Shown: positions 53,838 through 62,608, counted from the first letter of the stretch. The stretch is 64,000 nucleotides of DNA from Clostridiaceae bacterium (GCA_009911305.1 QXXC01000022.1:1-64000), one strand, 5' to 3'. Numbers and translations are program-made. The notes: generated by a model from the letters alone, not told the origin.

Positions 53838-54701
53838 TTAATCATCCTCCTTACTGACTGCAATCCATACTTCGGAATGTCCGTGTGCTGGCTGTCCGCT
53901 GTAAATCGGATACACTTCAATATCTGGCAGCTCTGCATATTTATACCCAGAGAACGGCAGCCATTCCATATAGAACCGCTTGAACACACTCTGCACATCT
54001 TCCTTAAAACGCCCATCATTTTCAAATATCACCCATGTAGCCGCAGGGATTTCACATTCATACATGCCCGCAGGGGCAGGGGAATTTGCAGCAACGCCGA
54101 TGTAGTAATAAATTTCTTTCGGGTTTTTATATACGCTGATTCCTAAAATTCCTCTTGGCTCTCCATTAGACAGCCTGCATATTTCCAAAAATTGTTTTCC
54201 CTGCAATGACGCTTTCCAAAACTCTGGGACAATCCTTAAATTTTCTTCCATATCCGAAGTCAAAGGGATACGGATGCCCACAATACGCAGGGGCGGCTTT
54301 TCCGCAATGCGATATGCCATAGCACTTCCTCCTGTGATTTCAATTTTAAACTGAATTGACGGATATGCTTGCAGGACATTTCCCCCTAGCTTAGCTGCCG
54401 TTGGCGTGATGCCATGAACATTCTGAAAAGCCCGATTAAAAGAAGTCGGAGAGGAATATCCATATTTTAATGCAACGTCTATTACCCTGCTGTCTGCCCG
54501 CTGCAATTCAAATGCCGCCTGCGTCATTTTTCGGCGGCGTATGTATTCCGCCAACGACACACCCGAAACATAGGAAAAAACACGCTGGAAATAATAGGGA
54601 GAACAACACGCAATGCGGGCTGCTTCATCATACGATATTTCCTTATCCAGATTATCTTCTATGTAATCAATGGCTTTTCCAAGCTTTTTCAACCATTCCA
54701 T
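53838..54701 (-). CDS. AraC family regulator with GyrI-like effector domain
   Basis: The 287-residue protein begins with two AraC helix-turn-helix motifs (EISYDEAARIACCSPYYFQR and DVALKYGYSSPTSFNRAFQN). A GyrI-like ligand-binding domain follows from about residue 125. Such regulators sense drugs or lipophilic compounds. The start follows AAGGAGG. It ends 3 nt before the C45 peptidase gene, which it likely controls. About 180 nt of non-coding sequence lie upstream. Confidence 0.85.
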   Translation of the reverse strand: MEWLKKLGKAIDYIEDNLDKEISYDEAARIACCSPYYFQRVFSYVSGVSLAEYIRRRKMTQAAFELQRADSRVIDVALKYGYSSPTSFNRAFQNVHGITPTAAKLGGNVLQAYPSIQFKIEITGGSAMAYRIAEKPPLRIVGIRIPLTSDMEENLRIVPEFWKASLQGKQFLEICRLSNGEPRGILGISVYKNPKEIYYYIGVAANSPAPAGMYECEIPAATWVIFENDGRFKEDVQSVFKRFYMEWLPFSGYKYAELPDIEVYPIYSGQPAHGHSEVWIAVSKEDD

Positions 54702-54861
54702 CCTTTTACCTCCTTGCCGTTAAGGATAGCTTAATCCGATTTATATTTCCTCTCTTTTTCTGCTATCTTTTGTAAACACAAGTATAGTGTATAGGAATAA
54801 AAATTTGATTTCAACCATGCAGCCACGTTACTGATTCAAGAAGATTCCAATACTATAAAAA

Positions 54862-54894
54862 CCGACAAACTGTGATTGCTCACACGTTCATCGG
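54862..54894 (-). repeat. KTR-module hairpin 2
   Basis: Same stem as hairpin 1 (GCCGATGAACGTGTG and CACAGTTTGTCGG). The KTR-2 gene reads into it before its stop. Confidence 0.65.
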
Positions 54895-55077
54895 CTCTGC
54901 ATCTAATGTGTCTGGCTCTGTGATGACTATTGTTTGTAAATTTCTCACTTCTATCAATCTTTCCTGCCTGCATTTCGGGCAGTAGAGAGGATAATTTATC
55001 AGAATAGTATCCTCCCTAATTCTGCTGCGGGTTTTGCTCCCGCAGACAGGGCATAATATCCATTCTGTCTGTTTCAA
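54880..55077 (-). CDS. Cysteine-rich KTR protein, copy 2
   Basis: A 65-residue zinc-ribbon protein of the Cys_rich_KTR family (LCPVCGSKTR and YCPKCRQE, with ITEPDT near the end). Compared with copy 1, one added base shifts the end so that translation runs into the following hairpin (LDAEPMNV). Start TTG 55077 lies 20 nt after the MATE stop, after AAAGGCAGGC. Its role is unknown. It is the last gene of the AraC-MATE module. Confidence 0.75.
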   Translation of the reverse strand: MKQTEWILCPVCGSKTRSRIREDTILINYPLYCPKCRQERLIEVRNLQTIVITEPDTLDAEPMNV

Positions 55078-55096
55078 TTTCTTGCCTGCCTTTCTT

Positions 55097-56437
55097 TCAA
55101 AAATAATGGTACTGTTTCCGATGCCTGCATATCAGATATGCCGTCAGCATAAGCGTGAAAAGCTCCGCAAGCGGTACTGCAAGCCATACGCCCATTACCT
55201 CTAAAAATCTCGGTAACGCCAAAAGGAACACCGTAATAAATCCAAACGTCCGCAGGAAAGATATGGTTGCAGACGCTTTCCCATTGGACAATGCCGTAAA
55301 TAAAGCGGATGAAAAAATATTGCATCCAGAGAACAGAAAGCTGAATGAAAAAATGGTAAATCCGTTCTTTGTAATCTCAAAAACATTCCTGTTATCCTCG
55401 GCAAATACCTTTGCAATGCTTTCTCCACCAAGCAGGGAAAATAAAAATACAAATATGGAAATCCCCGCTATAAAGCTGAAACAGATACGGACGGTCTTTT
55501 TTAGCTGTTTTACATTCCCGCTCCCATAGTTATAGCTTACGACGGGGGCTGTTCCCATAGAAAAGCCAATATAAAGCGTTGTTAAGAAGAACTGCGAATA
55601 GATGAGTACCGTAATCGCCGCCACGCCGTCCTCGCCTAACAGCTTCATCATCGTTATATTAAACAGAAATGTCGTTACGGCAGTCGAACACTGGCTTACC
55701 AGTTCCGACACACCGTTGGAGCAGCTTTTCAGCAGAACGGATGCGTCCATATCAGGCTTGCAAAAGTGCAATTCACTTCTTTTCATCAGAAAAAATATTG
55801 TACCGATAATTGACGGTATCATATATCCGATGCCTGTCCCAATAGCAGCTCCCTTGATTCCCATTTGCAGCAAAACGATAAAGACATAATCAAAAACAAT
55901 ATTGGCAATCCCCGCCAGAACAGCAAGCACTAAGCCTAATGTCGGTTTCCCCGCCGTCACAAACAGATTCTGATATAGCACCTGCATCATGTTAAAGGCG
56001 GCGAAAATGAACTGTATGGTCAGATAATCCCTGCAATATGGGAACAATATTTCACTCGCCCCCAATCCCCAGATGATTTCATCCAAAAAGAGAAGCCCTG
56101 CCGCTGTAATCAGCAGACCGATAACCGCCCCTGCCACGACAATCAATGTGAAATTGCTTCGGGCTTCCTCTGTGTTTCCATTCCCCATTTTCTTCGCAAC
56201 AACCGCACTTCCTCCTGTCGCAAGCATCGTCCCCAGACCGACAATCAGATTGATGACGGGGCAGACAATATTGATGGACGACAAGGCATTCGTGTCTACA
56301 AACCGTGCGACGAAAATCGTGTCTACAATGGTGTATAATCCCATAAACAGCATCATCACCATGCTTGGGAAAGCAAATCGGATAAGGGATAGGGCGTTAA
56401 AGCTCTCTGCCAACGGGTTTTTCTGTGTTTCGGTCAT
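55097..56437 (-). CDS. MATE family efflux transporter
   Basis: The 446-residue protein has twelve membrane spans and the MATE fold. The first segment is FPSMVMMLFMGLYTIVDTIF, with a typical VVAKKMGNGNTEEARS loop and, in the second half, GFSMGTAPVVSYNYGSGN. It exports drugs or dyes with Na+ or H+. ATG 56437 (after AAGGAGG) is used instead of the long upstream extension, which overlaps the AraC gene. That overlap of 41 nt ties it to the AraC-GNAT regulator upstream. KTR copy 2 follows. Confidence 0.88.
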   Translation of the reverse strand: MTETQKNPLAESFNALSLIRFAFPSMVMMLFMGLYTIVDTIFVARFVDTNALSSINIVCPVINLIVGLGTMLATGGSAVVAKKMGNGNTEEARSNFTLIVVAGAVIGLLITAAGLLFLDEIIWGLGASEILFPYCRDYLTIQFIFAAFNMMQVLYQNLFVTAGKPTLGLVLAVLAGIANIVFDYVFIVLLQMGIKGAAIGTGIGYMIPSIIGTIFFLMKRSELHFCKPDMDASVLLKSCSNGVSELVSQCSTAVTTFLFNITMMKLLGEDGVAAITVLIYSQFFLTTLYIGFSMGTAPVVSYNYGSGNVKQLKKTVRICFSFIAGISIFVFLFSLLGGESIAKVFAEDNRNVFEITKNGFTIFSFSFLFSGCNIFSSALFTALSNGKASATISFLRTFGFITVFLLALPRFLEVMGVWLAVPLAELFTLMLTAYLICRHRKQYHYF

Positions 56438-57284
56438 TCCTTGTTTCCTCCTTGTTTTTCGGTGGAAGCACGAAACGCTGCGTCGGATAGCCATATTCCA
56501 CAAGCAGTTCCCGTTCTGCAAATCCAAGACGGCGGTATTCTTCCCGCCAGCCCGTATCTGCCTTATCTCCTGCACGGTATGTCGTCAACGTAATCTCTTT
56601 CCCGCAAAGCAATTCCTCTGCCAGCTTATCAAGGAACAGCTTTGTAATGCCGAGATGCCGATACTGCGGATGGACAGCCAGAAAGTCTATGCTACCTGTG
56701 CCGGGCGAAAATCCCATCACGCCAATAGCCATATTGTCATCCCGCAATATCAAAGCTTTTTTATCCACAATATACTGATGCAGTTTTGCGGTGTAATCCT
56801 CCTTATCCAGACATGGATAGCCGTCAATCGTAAGGCTTACCAGTTCCATCCAGTCATCCGCATCTTCGGGCGTGGCAAATTTAATATTGTCTTTTGTCAA
56901 ATCCATTTTTATAAGTTCCTCCTTCAAATAGATTTCAAGCTGTAACGGGTAGAAGTTTTCCGTTTCCCGAAATTCCGCAGGGGAAGTCTTATACATCGCC
57001 TTAAAAATATCCGTAAATGCCTGCTGACTTTCATACCCGCTCATAAGGGCAATCTCGATAATCGGCTTTGCAGAAAACACCAGAAGTTTTGCCGCTTCTG
57101 TAAGCTGCCGCCGTTTTGCGTAGTCATGGATAGTCAAGTCAACGGTCTTTGTAAAAATCCGATGCAGATGGTATTTGGAATAGTGCAGTGCCGATGCCAC
57201 CATATCTAAATCCATCTTTTCATGCAGATGTTCTTCGATATAGCGGATAGCCTGTGAAACAATGCGTACTGTCTGACCTTGCAT
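56397..57284 (-). CDS. AraC regulator fused to GNAT acetyltransferase
   Basis: This 295-residue fusion has an AraC HTH pair (residues 1-105; LDMVASALHYSKYHLHRIFT and ALMSGYESQQAFTDIFKAMY) followed by a GNAT acetyltransferase domain (about 130-270), with the acetyl-CoA loop near SIDFLAVHPQYRHLGITKLF. Such a fusion can both sense and modify a drug. The end overlaps the MATE gene. The promoter upstream contains a run of ten G, possible phase variation. Start ATG after AAAGGAGGGAGC. Confidence 0.85.
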   Translation of the reverse strand: MQGQTVRIVSQAIRYIEEHLHEKMDLDMVASALHYSKYHLHRIFTKTVDLTIHDYAKRRQLTEAAKLLVFSAKPIIEIALMSGYESQQAFTDIFKAMYKTSPAEFRETENFYPLQLEIYLKEELIKMDLTKDNIKFATPEDADDWMELVSLTIDGYPCLDKEDYTAKLHQYIVDKKALILRDDNMAIGVMGFSPGTGSIDFLAVHPQYRHLGITKLFLDKLAEELLCGKEITLTTYRAGDKADTGWREEYRRLGFAERELLVEYGYPTQRFVLPPKNKEETRNDRNTEKPVGREL

Positions 57285-57328
57285 TTTGCTCCCTCCTTTC
57301 CTCGTTTTGCCCTCACAATTTAAGCATT

Positions 57329-57356
57329 ATGATATGCCAAATCGGGGGGGGGGCAA
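57329..57356 (-). promoter_or_regulatory. Promoter with homopolymer tract
   Basis: On the minus strand TTGCCC (57356-57351) and TATCAT (57334-57329) are 16 nt apart, and ten C/G pairs (57344-57353) run through the -35 and spacer. Slippage would alter the spacer by one base at a time and so switch AraC-GNAT/MATE expression. Confidence 0.4.
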
Positions 57357-57424
57357 TGAGATATTGTAGCACAAGGAGTTTTCTATCTTTTCATCATTCT
57401 TGCTATGTTTTAAACCATCTACAT

Positions 57425-57952
57425 TTATAGTAGTTCTTCTTTCAATGCCTTTATCCATTCTTCGATTGCCTGCACTAATCGAAATTGCTGATGCAGAACC
57501 GCCATACCCGTGGCAGGAACATCGGGGGCGTTTTCTTTTAAGTCCATGTTCTCCTCAAGATAGGATTTCAGCACATTGATATTGCCCTCAATGTTATCCA
57601 GACATTCCCTCTGCTGTTCCTTTTCCATACTTTCTAAATTAACGATAACCGCATTAAAATCCAAGAATATGTTAATCGGCTTGCAGGATATTTCAAACAT
57701 CAGCTTCTCAAATTCCACATTTCCTGCATCTGTCAAAGAATATACCGCCTTTTCAGGCATTTTTCCCTCTTTCTCTGTGCGGCTTGTGATAAGCCCCTTT
57801 TCTTCCAACTGGATAACCTTTTTATAGATGGATGGTGTGCTGATTTTTACCCATTTTGAAATGTTGCGGTATTCCACCAGTTTCTGAATATCGTATGCAC
57901 TCAAGGATTCCCGTTTCAACATTCCCAATACAATTAAGTCAATGGTCGCCAT
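57425..57952 (-). CDS. PadR family transcriptional regulator
   Basis: The 175-residue protein has the PadR winged HTH (LIVLGMLKRESLSAYDIQKL, SIYKKVIQLEEKGLI) and a C-terminal dimerisation coiled coil. PadR repressors usually respond to drugs or aromatic compounds and sit beside the transporter they control. It is divergent from a MATE gene and the space between has two matching dyads. AGGAGGGACTTTGA precedes the start. It probably represses both genes. Confidence 0.85.
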   Translation of the reverse strand: MATIDLIVLGMLKRESLSAYDIQKLVEYRNISKWVKISTPSIYKKVIQLEEKGLITSRTEKEGKMPEKAVYSLTDAGNVEFEKLMFEISCKPINIFLDFNAVIVNLESMEKEQQRECLDNIEGNINVLKSYLEENMDLKENAPDVPATGMAVLHQQFRLVQAIEEWIKALKEELL

Positions 57953-57973
57953 TCAAAGTCCCTCCTTTTTCTA

Positions 57974-58059
57974 TTGACAACTACTATAAATTATAGTATT
58001 ATAATCCCCGCAATGCAAATACTATATTTTATAGTAGTATAAATAATACCATTTGTCAA
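57974..58059. promoter_or_regulatory. Divergent promoters with two PadR-type operators
   Basis: Plus strand: TTGACA (57974-57979), 17 nt, TATTAT (57997-58002), for the MATE gene, with the palindrome ACTATAAATTATAGT (57983-57997) inside the spacer. Minus strand: TTGACA (58059-58054), 17 nt, TACTAT (58036-58031), for padR, with ACTATATTTTATAGT (58021-58035) over its -10. The two dyads share the arms ACTATA and TATAGT. Confidence 0.8.
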
Positions 58060-58075
58060 GAGAAAGGAGTTCAAA

Positions 58076-59458
58076 ATGAACAGTCAAAGCAAAAAGATGG
58101 AGCTGCTCGGCAGCACATCCATACCAAAAGCACTTTTAGCAATGGGCATCCCAACAATGATTGGCATGTTGGTAAATGCTTTCTACAACCTTGTTGACGC
58201 TTATTTTGTCGGCGGGCTAGGGGAGAGCCAGATGGGGGCAATCTCCGTGGTCTATCCGCTCGGACAAGTCGTTGTCGGTCTTGGTCTGCTGTTCGGAAAC
58301 GGTGCGGCTTCTTATATTTCCCGATTGTTAGGTCGTGGGGATAAGGAAACTGCGGATAAAGTGGCAAGTACCGCTTTATACAGCAGCGTATCCGTTGGGG
58401 CGGTCATCATTATCATTTCTATGGTGTTCCTGCATCCCATACTGAAGCTCTTGGGGGCAACCGACAGCATTCTGCCTTATGCTGCCACATATGCGAGCAT
58501 TTACATTGTTTCCTGCATCTTCAATGTATTCAATGTCACGATGAATAACATTGTGACAAGCGAGGGAGCTGCCAAAACAACCATGTGTGCCTTGCTGACG
58601 GGAGCGGTACTCAATATCGCCTTAGACCCGCTGTTTATCTATGTGTTTGACTTAGGCGTGGCAGGAGCGGCGATAGCATCCGCAATCTCACAAGTCGTTT
58701 CAACCTGCGTATATCTGACCTATATTTTTCGCAAAAAAAGCGTATTCCATTTTCGGGTTAAGGACTGCACATATACAAAAGAAACCATGTCTGAGATTTT
58801 CAAAATCGGCATCCCAACATTGGTATTCCAGATTTTAACGAGTGTATCCATTTCCTTAATCAATAATGCCGCTGGCGATTACGGGGACTCTGCCATTGCA
58901 GGCATGGGCGTTGTTACCCGCCTTATTTCAATGGGCAGCTTGTCCGTATTCGGGTTCATCAAAGGCTTTCAGCCCATTGCAGGGTACAGCTATGGAGCGA
59001 AGAAGTTTGACCGTCTGCGTGAAGCAATCAAAACTTCCATCCTATGGTCTACGGCTTTCTGTGTGATTTTCGGATTGGTACTGGCTTTATTCCCTGCGGC
59101 TATCGTTTCAATGTTTACAAAAGGCGATACTGAGATGATTCGCATTGGAGCGGCATCTTTGAGGGCAAACGGTATTTCGATTATGCTCTTTGGGTTTTAT
59201 ACCGTATATTCCTCCCTGTTCCTCGCTTTAGGAAAAGGCAGAGAGGGCTTTATCCTCGGAGCTTGCAGGCAAGGAATTTGTTTCATCCCTGTTATCCTGC
59301 TCCTGCCTATGCTCTGGGGGCTTAACGGTATCCTATATGCCCAACCGATTGCCGATATGCTTTCTGCAATCATAACGGTATTCATGGCACTGCCACTTCA
59401 CAAAAAATTAAATGAAATGCAGAAACAAACTGCTGAAATAAGCACAAACAACAACTAA
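58076..59458 (+). CDS. MATE family efflux transporter, PadR-controlled
   Basis: The 460-residue, twelve-span protein belongs to the DinF/NorM-like MATE group. GIPTMIGMLVNAFYNLVDAY, GLLFGNGAASYISRLLGRGD and GFIKGFQPIAGYSYGAKKFD are conserved segments. It pumps drugs or bile-type compounds outward. It is divergently transcribed from padR with perfect promoter spacing. AAAGGAG precedes the ATG. It differs clearly from the MATE at 55097, so the two are not recent duplicates. KTR copy 3 follows on the other strand. Confidence 0.9.
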   Translation: MNSQSKKMELLGSTSIPKALLAMGIPTMIGMLVNAFYNLVDAYFVGGLGESQMGAISVVYPLGQVVVGLGLLFGNGAASYISRLLGRGDKETADKVASTALYSSVSVGAVIIIISMVFLHPILKLLGATDSILPYAATYASIYIVSCIFNVFNVTMNNIVTSEGAAKTTMCALLTGAVLNIALDPLFIYVFDLGVAGAAIASAISQVVSTCVYLTYIFRKKSVFHFRVKDCTYTKETMSEIFKIGIPTLVFQILTSVSISLINNAAGDYGDSAIAGMGVVTRLISMGSLSVFGFIKGFQPIAGYSYGAKKFDRLREAIKTSILWSTAFCVIFGLVLALFPAAIVSMFTKGDTEMIRIGAASLRANGISIMLFGFYTVYSSLFLALGKGREGFILGACRQGICFIPVILLLPMLWGLNGILYAQPIADMLSAIITVFMALPLHKKLNEMQKQTAEISTNNN

Positions 59459-59480
59459 ATATTTATTCTTTCTAACAAGT

Positions 59481-59523
59481 AGAGCCGATGAGCTGTGAGG
59501 TTTCCCACAAGTTCATCGGCTCT
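59481..59523. repeat. KTR-module hairpin 3
   Basis: AGAGCCGATGA and TCATCGGCTCT close a stem with inner CTGTGaGG and CCcCACAa. It separates the converging MATE and KTR-3 genes and may terminate both. Confidence 0.7.
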
Positions 59524-59710
59524 GCATCTGTGTGTCTGGCTCTGTGATGACTGTTATGTGTAAATTTTTTGCTTCAATCAATGTTTCATGTTTACATTTC
59601 GGACAGTAAAGAGGATAGTTTTTCAAAAATGTATCTTCTCTGATTCTGTCACGGGTTTTATTGCCGCAAACAGGGCAACGTATCCACTCTGTAATTTTAA
59701 TATTATTCAT
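59513..59710 (-). CDS. Cysteine-rich KTR protein, copy 3
   Basis: A 65-residue zinc-ribbon protein of the Cys_rich_KTR family (RCPVCGNKTR and YCPKCKHE). It starts ATG 59710 and stops TGA inside the hairpin (QMQSR end). It is more divergent from copies 1 and 2 than they are from each other. It is the last gene downstream of the BtrH-like gene. Function unknown. Confidence 0.75.
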   Translation of the reverse strand: MNNIKITEWIRCPVCGNKTRDRIREDTFLKNYPLYCPKCKHETLIEAKNLHITVITEPDTQMQSR

Positions 59711-59790
59711 TTTTTACCACCTTCAAATATGATTAAAGTCAATATTATTTCATTAACACTTTAATGGACAATTATTATTAGTAGTTTATA

Positions 59791-60885
59791 TTACCTACAA
59801 TCTCGTTCATGTTTTTTTGCCTTGTTTAGCTCATGTGCTGGCAGGAGGATTTTAAATGCTCTACTTTCAATACCTTTCAGTTTTTCAAATAAGGAAACAT
59901 ATTTATCTGACTCTATAAATGACTGATGATGAATATCATCAATAAATTCTCTCACAATTTTTTCTATGATTGCTCCACTTGTTTTAAAACAATTTGCAGC
60001 TTCTTCCCAAGCAGGAACTCCTAAACTTGATTTATATTTTAATAATGCTGTTGCCAGTTGGTCTCTTGATGCTTGGTGTGGATTCACAATTCCAGAATTA
60101 CTATTACTTATTTCAGAGGGCAATTCGGGAAGTATACTTCCAGTGTATTCTATAAAATGCAGATAAATCTTATTTAACTCATCCACCGAAAAAACATTCT
60201 TCCATGTCGGAAATTCTTTGATAAATCTATCAATTCCTCGTTTACCCATAAATCCCAAAGAAGAATTTAAGTATAAACTTGCAATTTTTCCCATGCCCTG
60301 TTGCACAATATCAGATACATCCCTATTAGGGTATTCCATATCTATACCAAAATACGCATTTTTCTTACTGATACCAATGTAATCATTCGACCATGCCAGA
60401 TAAAGTTCTTCTAATGGTATTGTTTGAACTCCAACTTTAGAGTTATCATGAACATATACATTTATTTCATCATATCCAACCATAAGCACAACATGACCTA
60501 AAATATGGCGGGTATGATAAAAATTTTGGTGATATGGCAAATAGAACATATCAAGCCCAAATAATATTGTCGGAATATCATTATCTAATAAAGCCTTTAC
60601 CTCATTTAGCGTTGTTTTAAATGCCTTACCTTCATTGGATATAATTCTATAACCTATAAATTCTTTCCAAAAATTATATTCTCTTTTTCCAATACTCCCT
60701 TGTCCTAAAAAAATCATTTTAGGTACTATGGCTCTCTTTTGAGAAATTAATTGAAAACCCACTTTGGAATAGAAAATCAAATCATCTGGTATTCTATTTC
60801 CTGTTTTCCATTCATAAATATCACACAATCCATTTACAGGACATAAATAGTCCGCTAGTTGATGTGGTAATTCCAATCGTTTCAT
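59791..60885 (-). CDS. BtrH N-terminal domain protein
   Basis: The 364-residue protein has the BtrH-type N-terminal region (residues about 10-180; cysteine-peptidase-like fold with CPVNGLCDIYEW and HILGHVVLMVGYDEINVYVH, then DNS), followed by a helical DUF4872-like half. In butirosin synthesis BtrH moves an acyl-aminobutyryl side chain from an acyl carrier protein. Here no acyl carrier or aminoglycoside genes are seen, so the substrate is open. AAAGGAGG precedes the start. AT-rich. It lies between a MerR regulator and KTR copy 3. Confidence 0.75.
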   Translation of the reverse strand: MKRLELPHQLADYLCPVNGLCDIYEWKTGNRIPDDLIFYSKVGFQLISQKRAIVPKMIFLGQGSIGKREYNFWKEFIGYRIISNEGKAFKTTLNEVKALLDNDIPTILFGLDMFYLPYHQNFYHTRHILGHVVLMVGYDEINVYVHDNSKVGVQTIPLEELYLAWSNDYIGISKKNAYFGIDMEYPNRDVSDIVQQGMGKIASLYLNSSLGFMGKRGIDRFIKEFPTWKNVFSVDELNKIYLHFIEYTGSILPELPSEISNSNSGIVNPHQASRDQLATALLKYKSSLGVPAWEEAANCFKTSGAIIEKIVREFIDDIHHQSFIESDKYVSLFEKLKGIESRAFKILLPAHELNKAKKHERDCR

Positions 60886-60977
60886 ATGCGTCCTCCTTTT
60901 TATAAATTTACTCTAAACCCTCGCATTGTCCTAGAGTCAAGAGTAAAATTTAAAGACGCTGTCAAATCCGCAATGTT

Positions 60978-61799
60978 TTAACATTTAGATTTGACTGGAA
61001 AACATACCTCTGTAATCATATTTTCAACAAAATGCTCTGTTTCTGGCGATATGTGATAGATATTGAAACGACTTCCCCATAGTTGATAATGATTATCTGT
61101 TATCCAACGGAGTATTTCTTCATTTGCTTCGGGTAATAATGCATATTTGCCTTTAAAAGTAAGGGTAGCTGCGGTTATCTCCTCAATCCTTTTAAATTTC
61201 ATTACTTCTGTATCATTATATTTCCCAATTACAGTCTGTTGAATTTCTACATCAAGATTTTCTTCAACAAACCCTTCATCATGAAATCTGGCAATGTTAC
61301 ACGGTGGATTGGTAAATTGAATTTTCTGCAATTTGCGTTCATTAGCCAATTTCTCCCAAAGTACGGATTCCTTATCTGGTGATGCAATTCTCTCTCGAAG
61401 GCTGATTACATTATGAGCTGGAAACTTTTTTAATACCACACTATATAAAGGAACAGATGCAGAATGTCCCAGATTTTCTATGGTAGTTTCTATTAGGTTT
61501 AATTGCTGTTGCATATTTTCAATTTTTTCTCTTTGCTCAACCGCATGAAGCTCAAGATATTTTTTCAAATCATTGTTATCGGTATATTTTGTTAATATTT
61601 CCTTGATTAAAGACAAGCTTAATCCCATACTTTTTAATGCTTTTATCTTGTTAGCAATCGGTAACTGTTTTTCACTGTAATACCTATATCCCGTAAAATC
61701 ATCTATATACTCTGGAATAAGTAAACCTATCTCATTGTAATGCCTAAGCATATGAATACTAATTTGGGATAGTACAGAAAATTCCCCTATTCGTAACAT
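60978..61799 (-). CDS. MerR family regulator with GyrI-like effector domain
   Basis: The 273-residue protein has the MerR HTH (MLRIGEFSVLSQISIHMLRH, then YNEIGLLIPEYIDDFTGYRY), a coiled-coil dimer helix (about 75-110) and a C-terminal effector domain (about 120-270) of the BmrR/GyrI type. It likely senses a lipophilic drug and turns on the neighbouring BtrH-like gene. It ends about 90 nt before that gene. An M23 peptidase remnant lies directly upstream. Confidence 0.85.
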   Translation of the reverse strand: MLRIGEFSVLSQISIHMLRHYNEIGLLIPEYIDDFTGYRYYSEKQLPIANKIKALKSMGLSLSLIKEILTKYTDNNDLKKYLELHAVEQREKIENMQQQLNLIETTIENLGHSASVPLYSVVLKKFPAHNVISLRERIASPDKESVLWEKLANERKLQKIQFTNPPCNIARFHDEGFVEENLDVEIQQTVIGKYNDTEVMKFKRIEEITAATLTFKGKYALLPEANEEILRWITDNHYQLWGSRFNIYHISPETEHFVENMITEVCFPVKSKC

Positions 61800-61808
61800 A
61801 ATACAACC

Positions 61809-62135
61809 TCATTTCGTTTCTGAATTAATTGTTTGAAACCTAATCCTATCTTTGTTAGTAGGGATTTCATTTGCTACTGTTTTCCATTCTCCATTTTGAA
61901 ATATCTCATATTCCTCAAAAGCACAAGGTAAACCATTTGCAGTTGTTATGTCCAAACTGTCCATAAGCTGAAAATGTAAATGCGGAAAAAGGAATTGCCA
62001 GAATGACCTATTCTACCAATCAAATCCCCCTTATTCACATCTTGACCTGTCGTGACTTGAATTGACCCCATTTGCAGATGGCACAAAGCAGCATATACAT
62101 TTGTACTATATTTTATAATAATGTAATTCCCTGCA
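61809..62135 (-). pseudogene. M23 peptidase fragment with frameshift
   Basis: The minus strand encodes the C-terminal part of an M23 metallopeptidase: AALCHLQMGSIQVTTGQDVN, then KGDLIGRIGHSGNS. A single-base change in the A/T-run near 61985-61990 follows, and in another frame PHLHFQLMDSLDITTANG and on to KDRIRFQ. The zinc HxH is in the shifted frame, so the product would be inactive. Its upstream part is replaced by the start of a KTR gene. Confidence 0.7.
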
Positions 62136-62182
62136 ACTGTTAGAACAAATCGGGCAACGCACCCATTCTCTTGCTATCATCT
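62131..62182 (-). pseudogene. KTR gene 5' fragment (copy 4)
   Basis: The minus strand starts MIAREWVRCPICSN after GGGAGG, matching the start of KTR copies 1-3 (EWIRCPVCGNK), and then runs into the M23 remnant. It is a recombination joint. Confidence 0.55.
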
Positions 62183-62187
62183 GAACA

Positions 62188-62604
62188 TTACCTCCCTCTG
62201 TGCTTTGCTTTTTTCTTTTCCTGCCGCAGAGCGAATTGCCGTTCTTTCTCTGCTTCTTTCTGTTCTCTGGACTTCACTTTACGTTCCAGTTTCCCCTGTT
62301 CATGTTGGAGCTTTAAGGCTTGTTGGGCTTTCGTTCCAATGCCCTTGTTTTCCAACTGGCTGTTGATTTCCCTCTGCATACGCTTGGGATTGATTTTTCG
62401 TTCTTCGATTTTTTCTGTTTTAACTGGCGGGCTGAATTTTAGCTTATGCCAGTTTTTGAGCAGAAAATCATACACTTCATAATCTTTCGGCTCTGCACCG
62501 AACGTAATCTTGCAGACCTCATATTTATCGCCGTCTATGCGCTCAAACAATCCAATCCAAAAGGGATTTTCAAACAGAATTGTCAAGCTGCTTTTCATTG
62601 CCAT
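62188..62604 (-). CDS. YjdF family protein
   Basis: The 138-residue protein has the YjdF start (SSLTILFENPFWIGLFERID), then a conserved FGAEPKDYEVYDFLLKNW segment, and a very basic Lys/Glu/Arg-rich coiled C-terminus. In Bacilli yjdF is linked to an azaaromatic-sensing riboswitch; no such RNA is seen here. ATG 62604 with GAGGGAG is used. It lies just after the second PadR gene and is probably co-transcribed with it. Confidence 0.75.
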   Translation of the reverse strand: MAMKSSLTILFENPFWIGLFERIDGDKYEVCKITFGAEPKDYEVYDFLLKNWHKLKFSPPVKTEKIEERKINPKRMQREINSQLENKGIGTKAQQALKLQHEQGKLERKVKSREQKEAEKERQFALRQEKKKAKHRGR

Positions 62605-62608
62605 GTTA

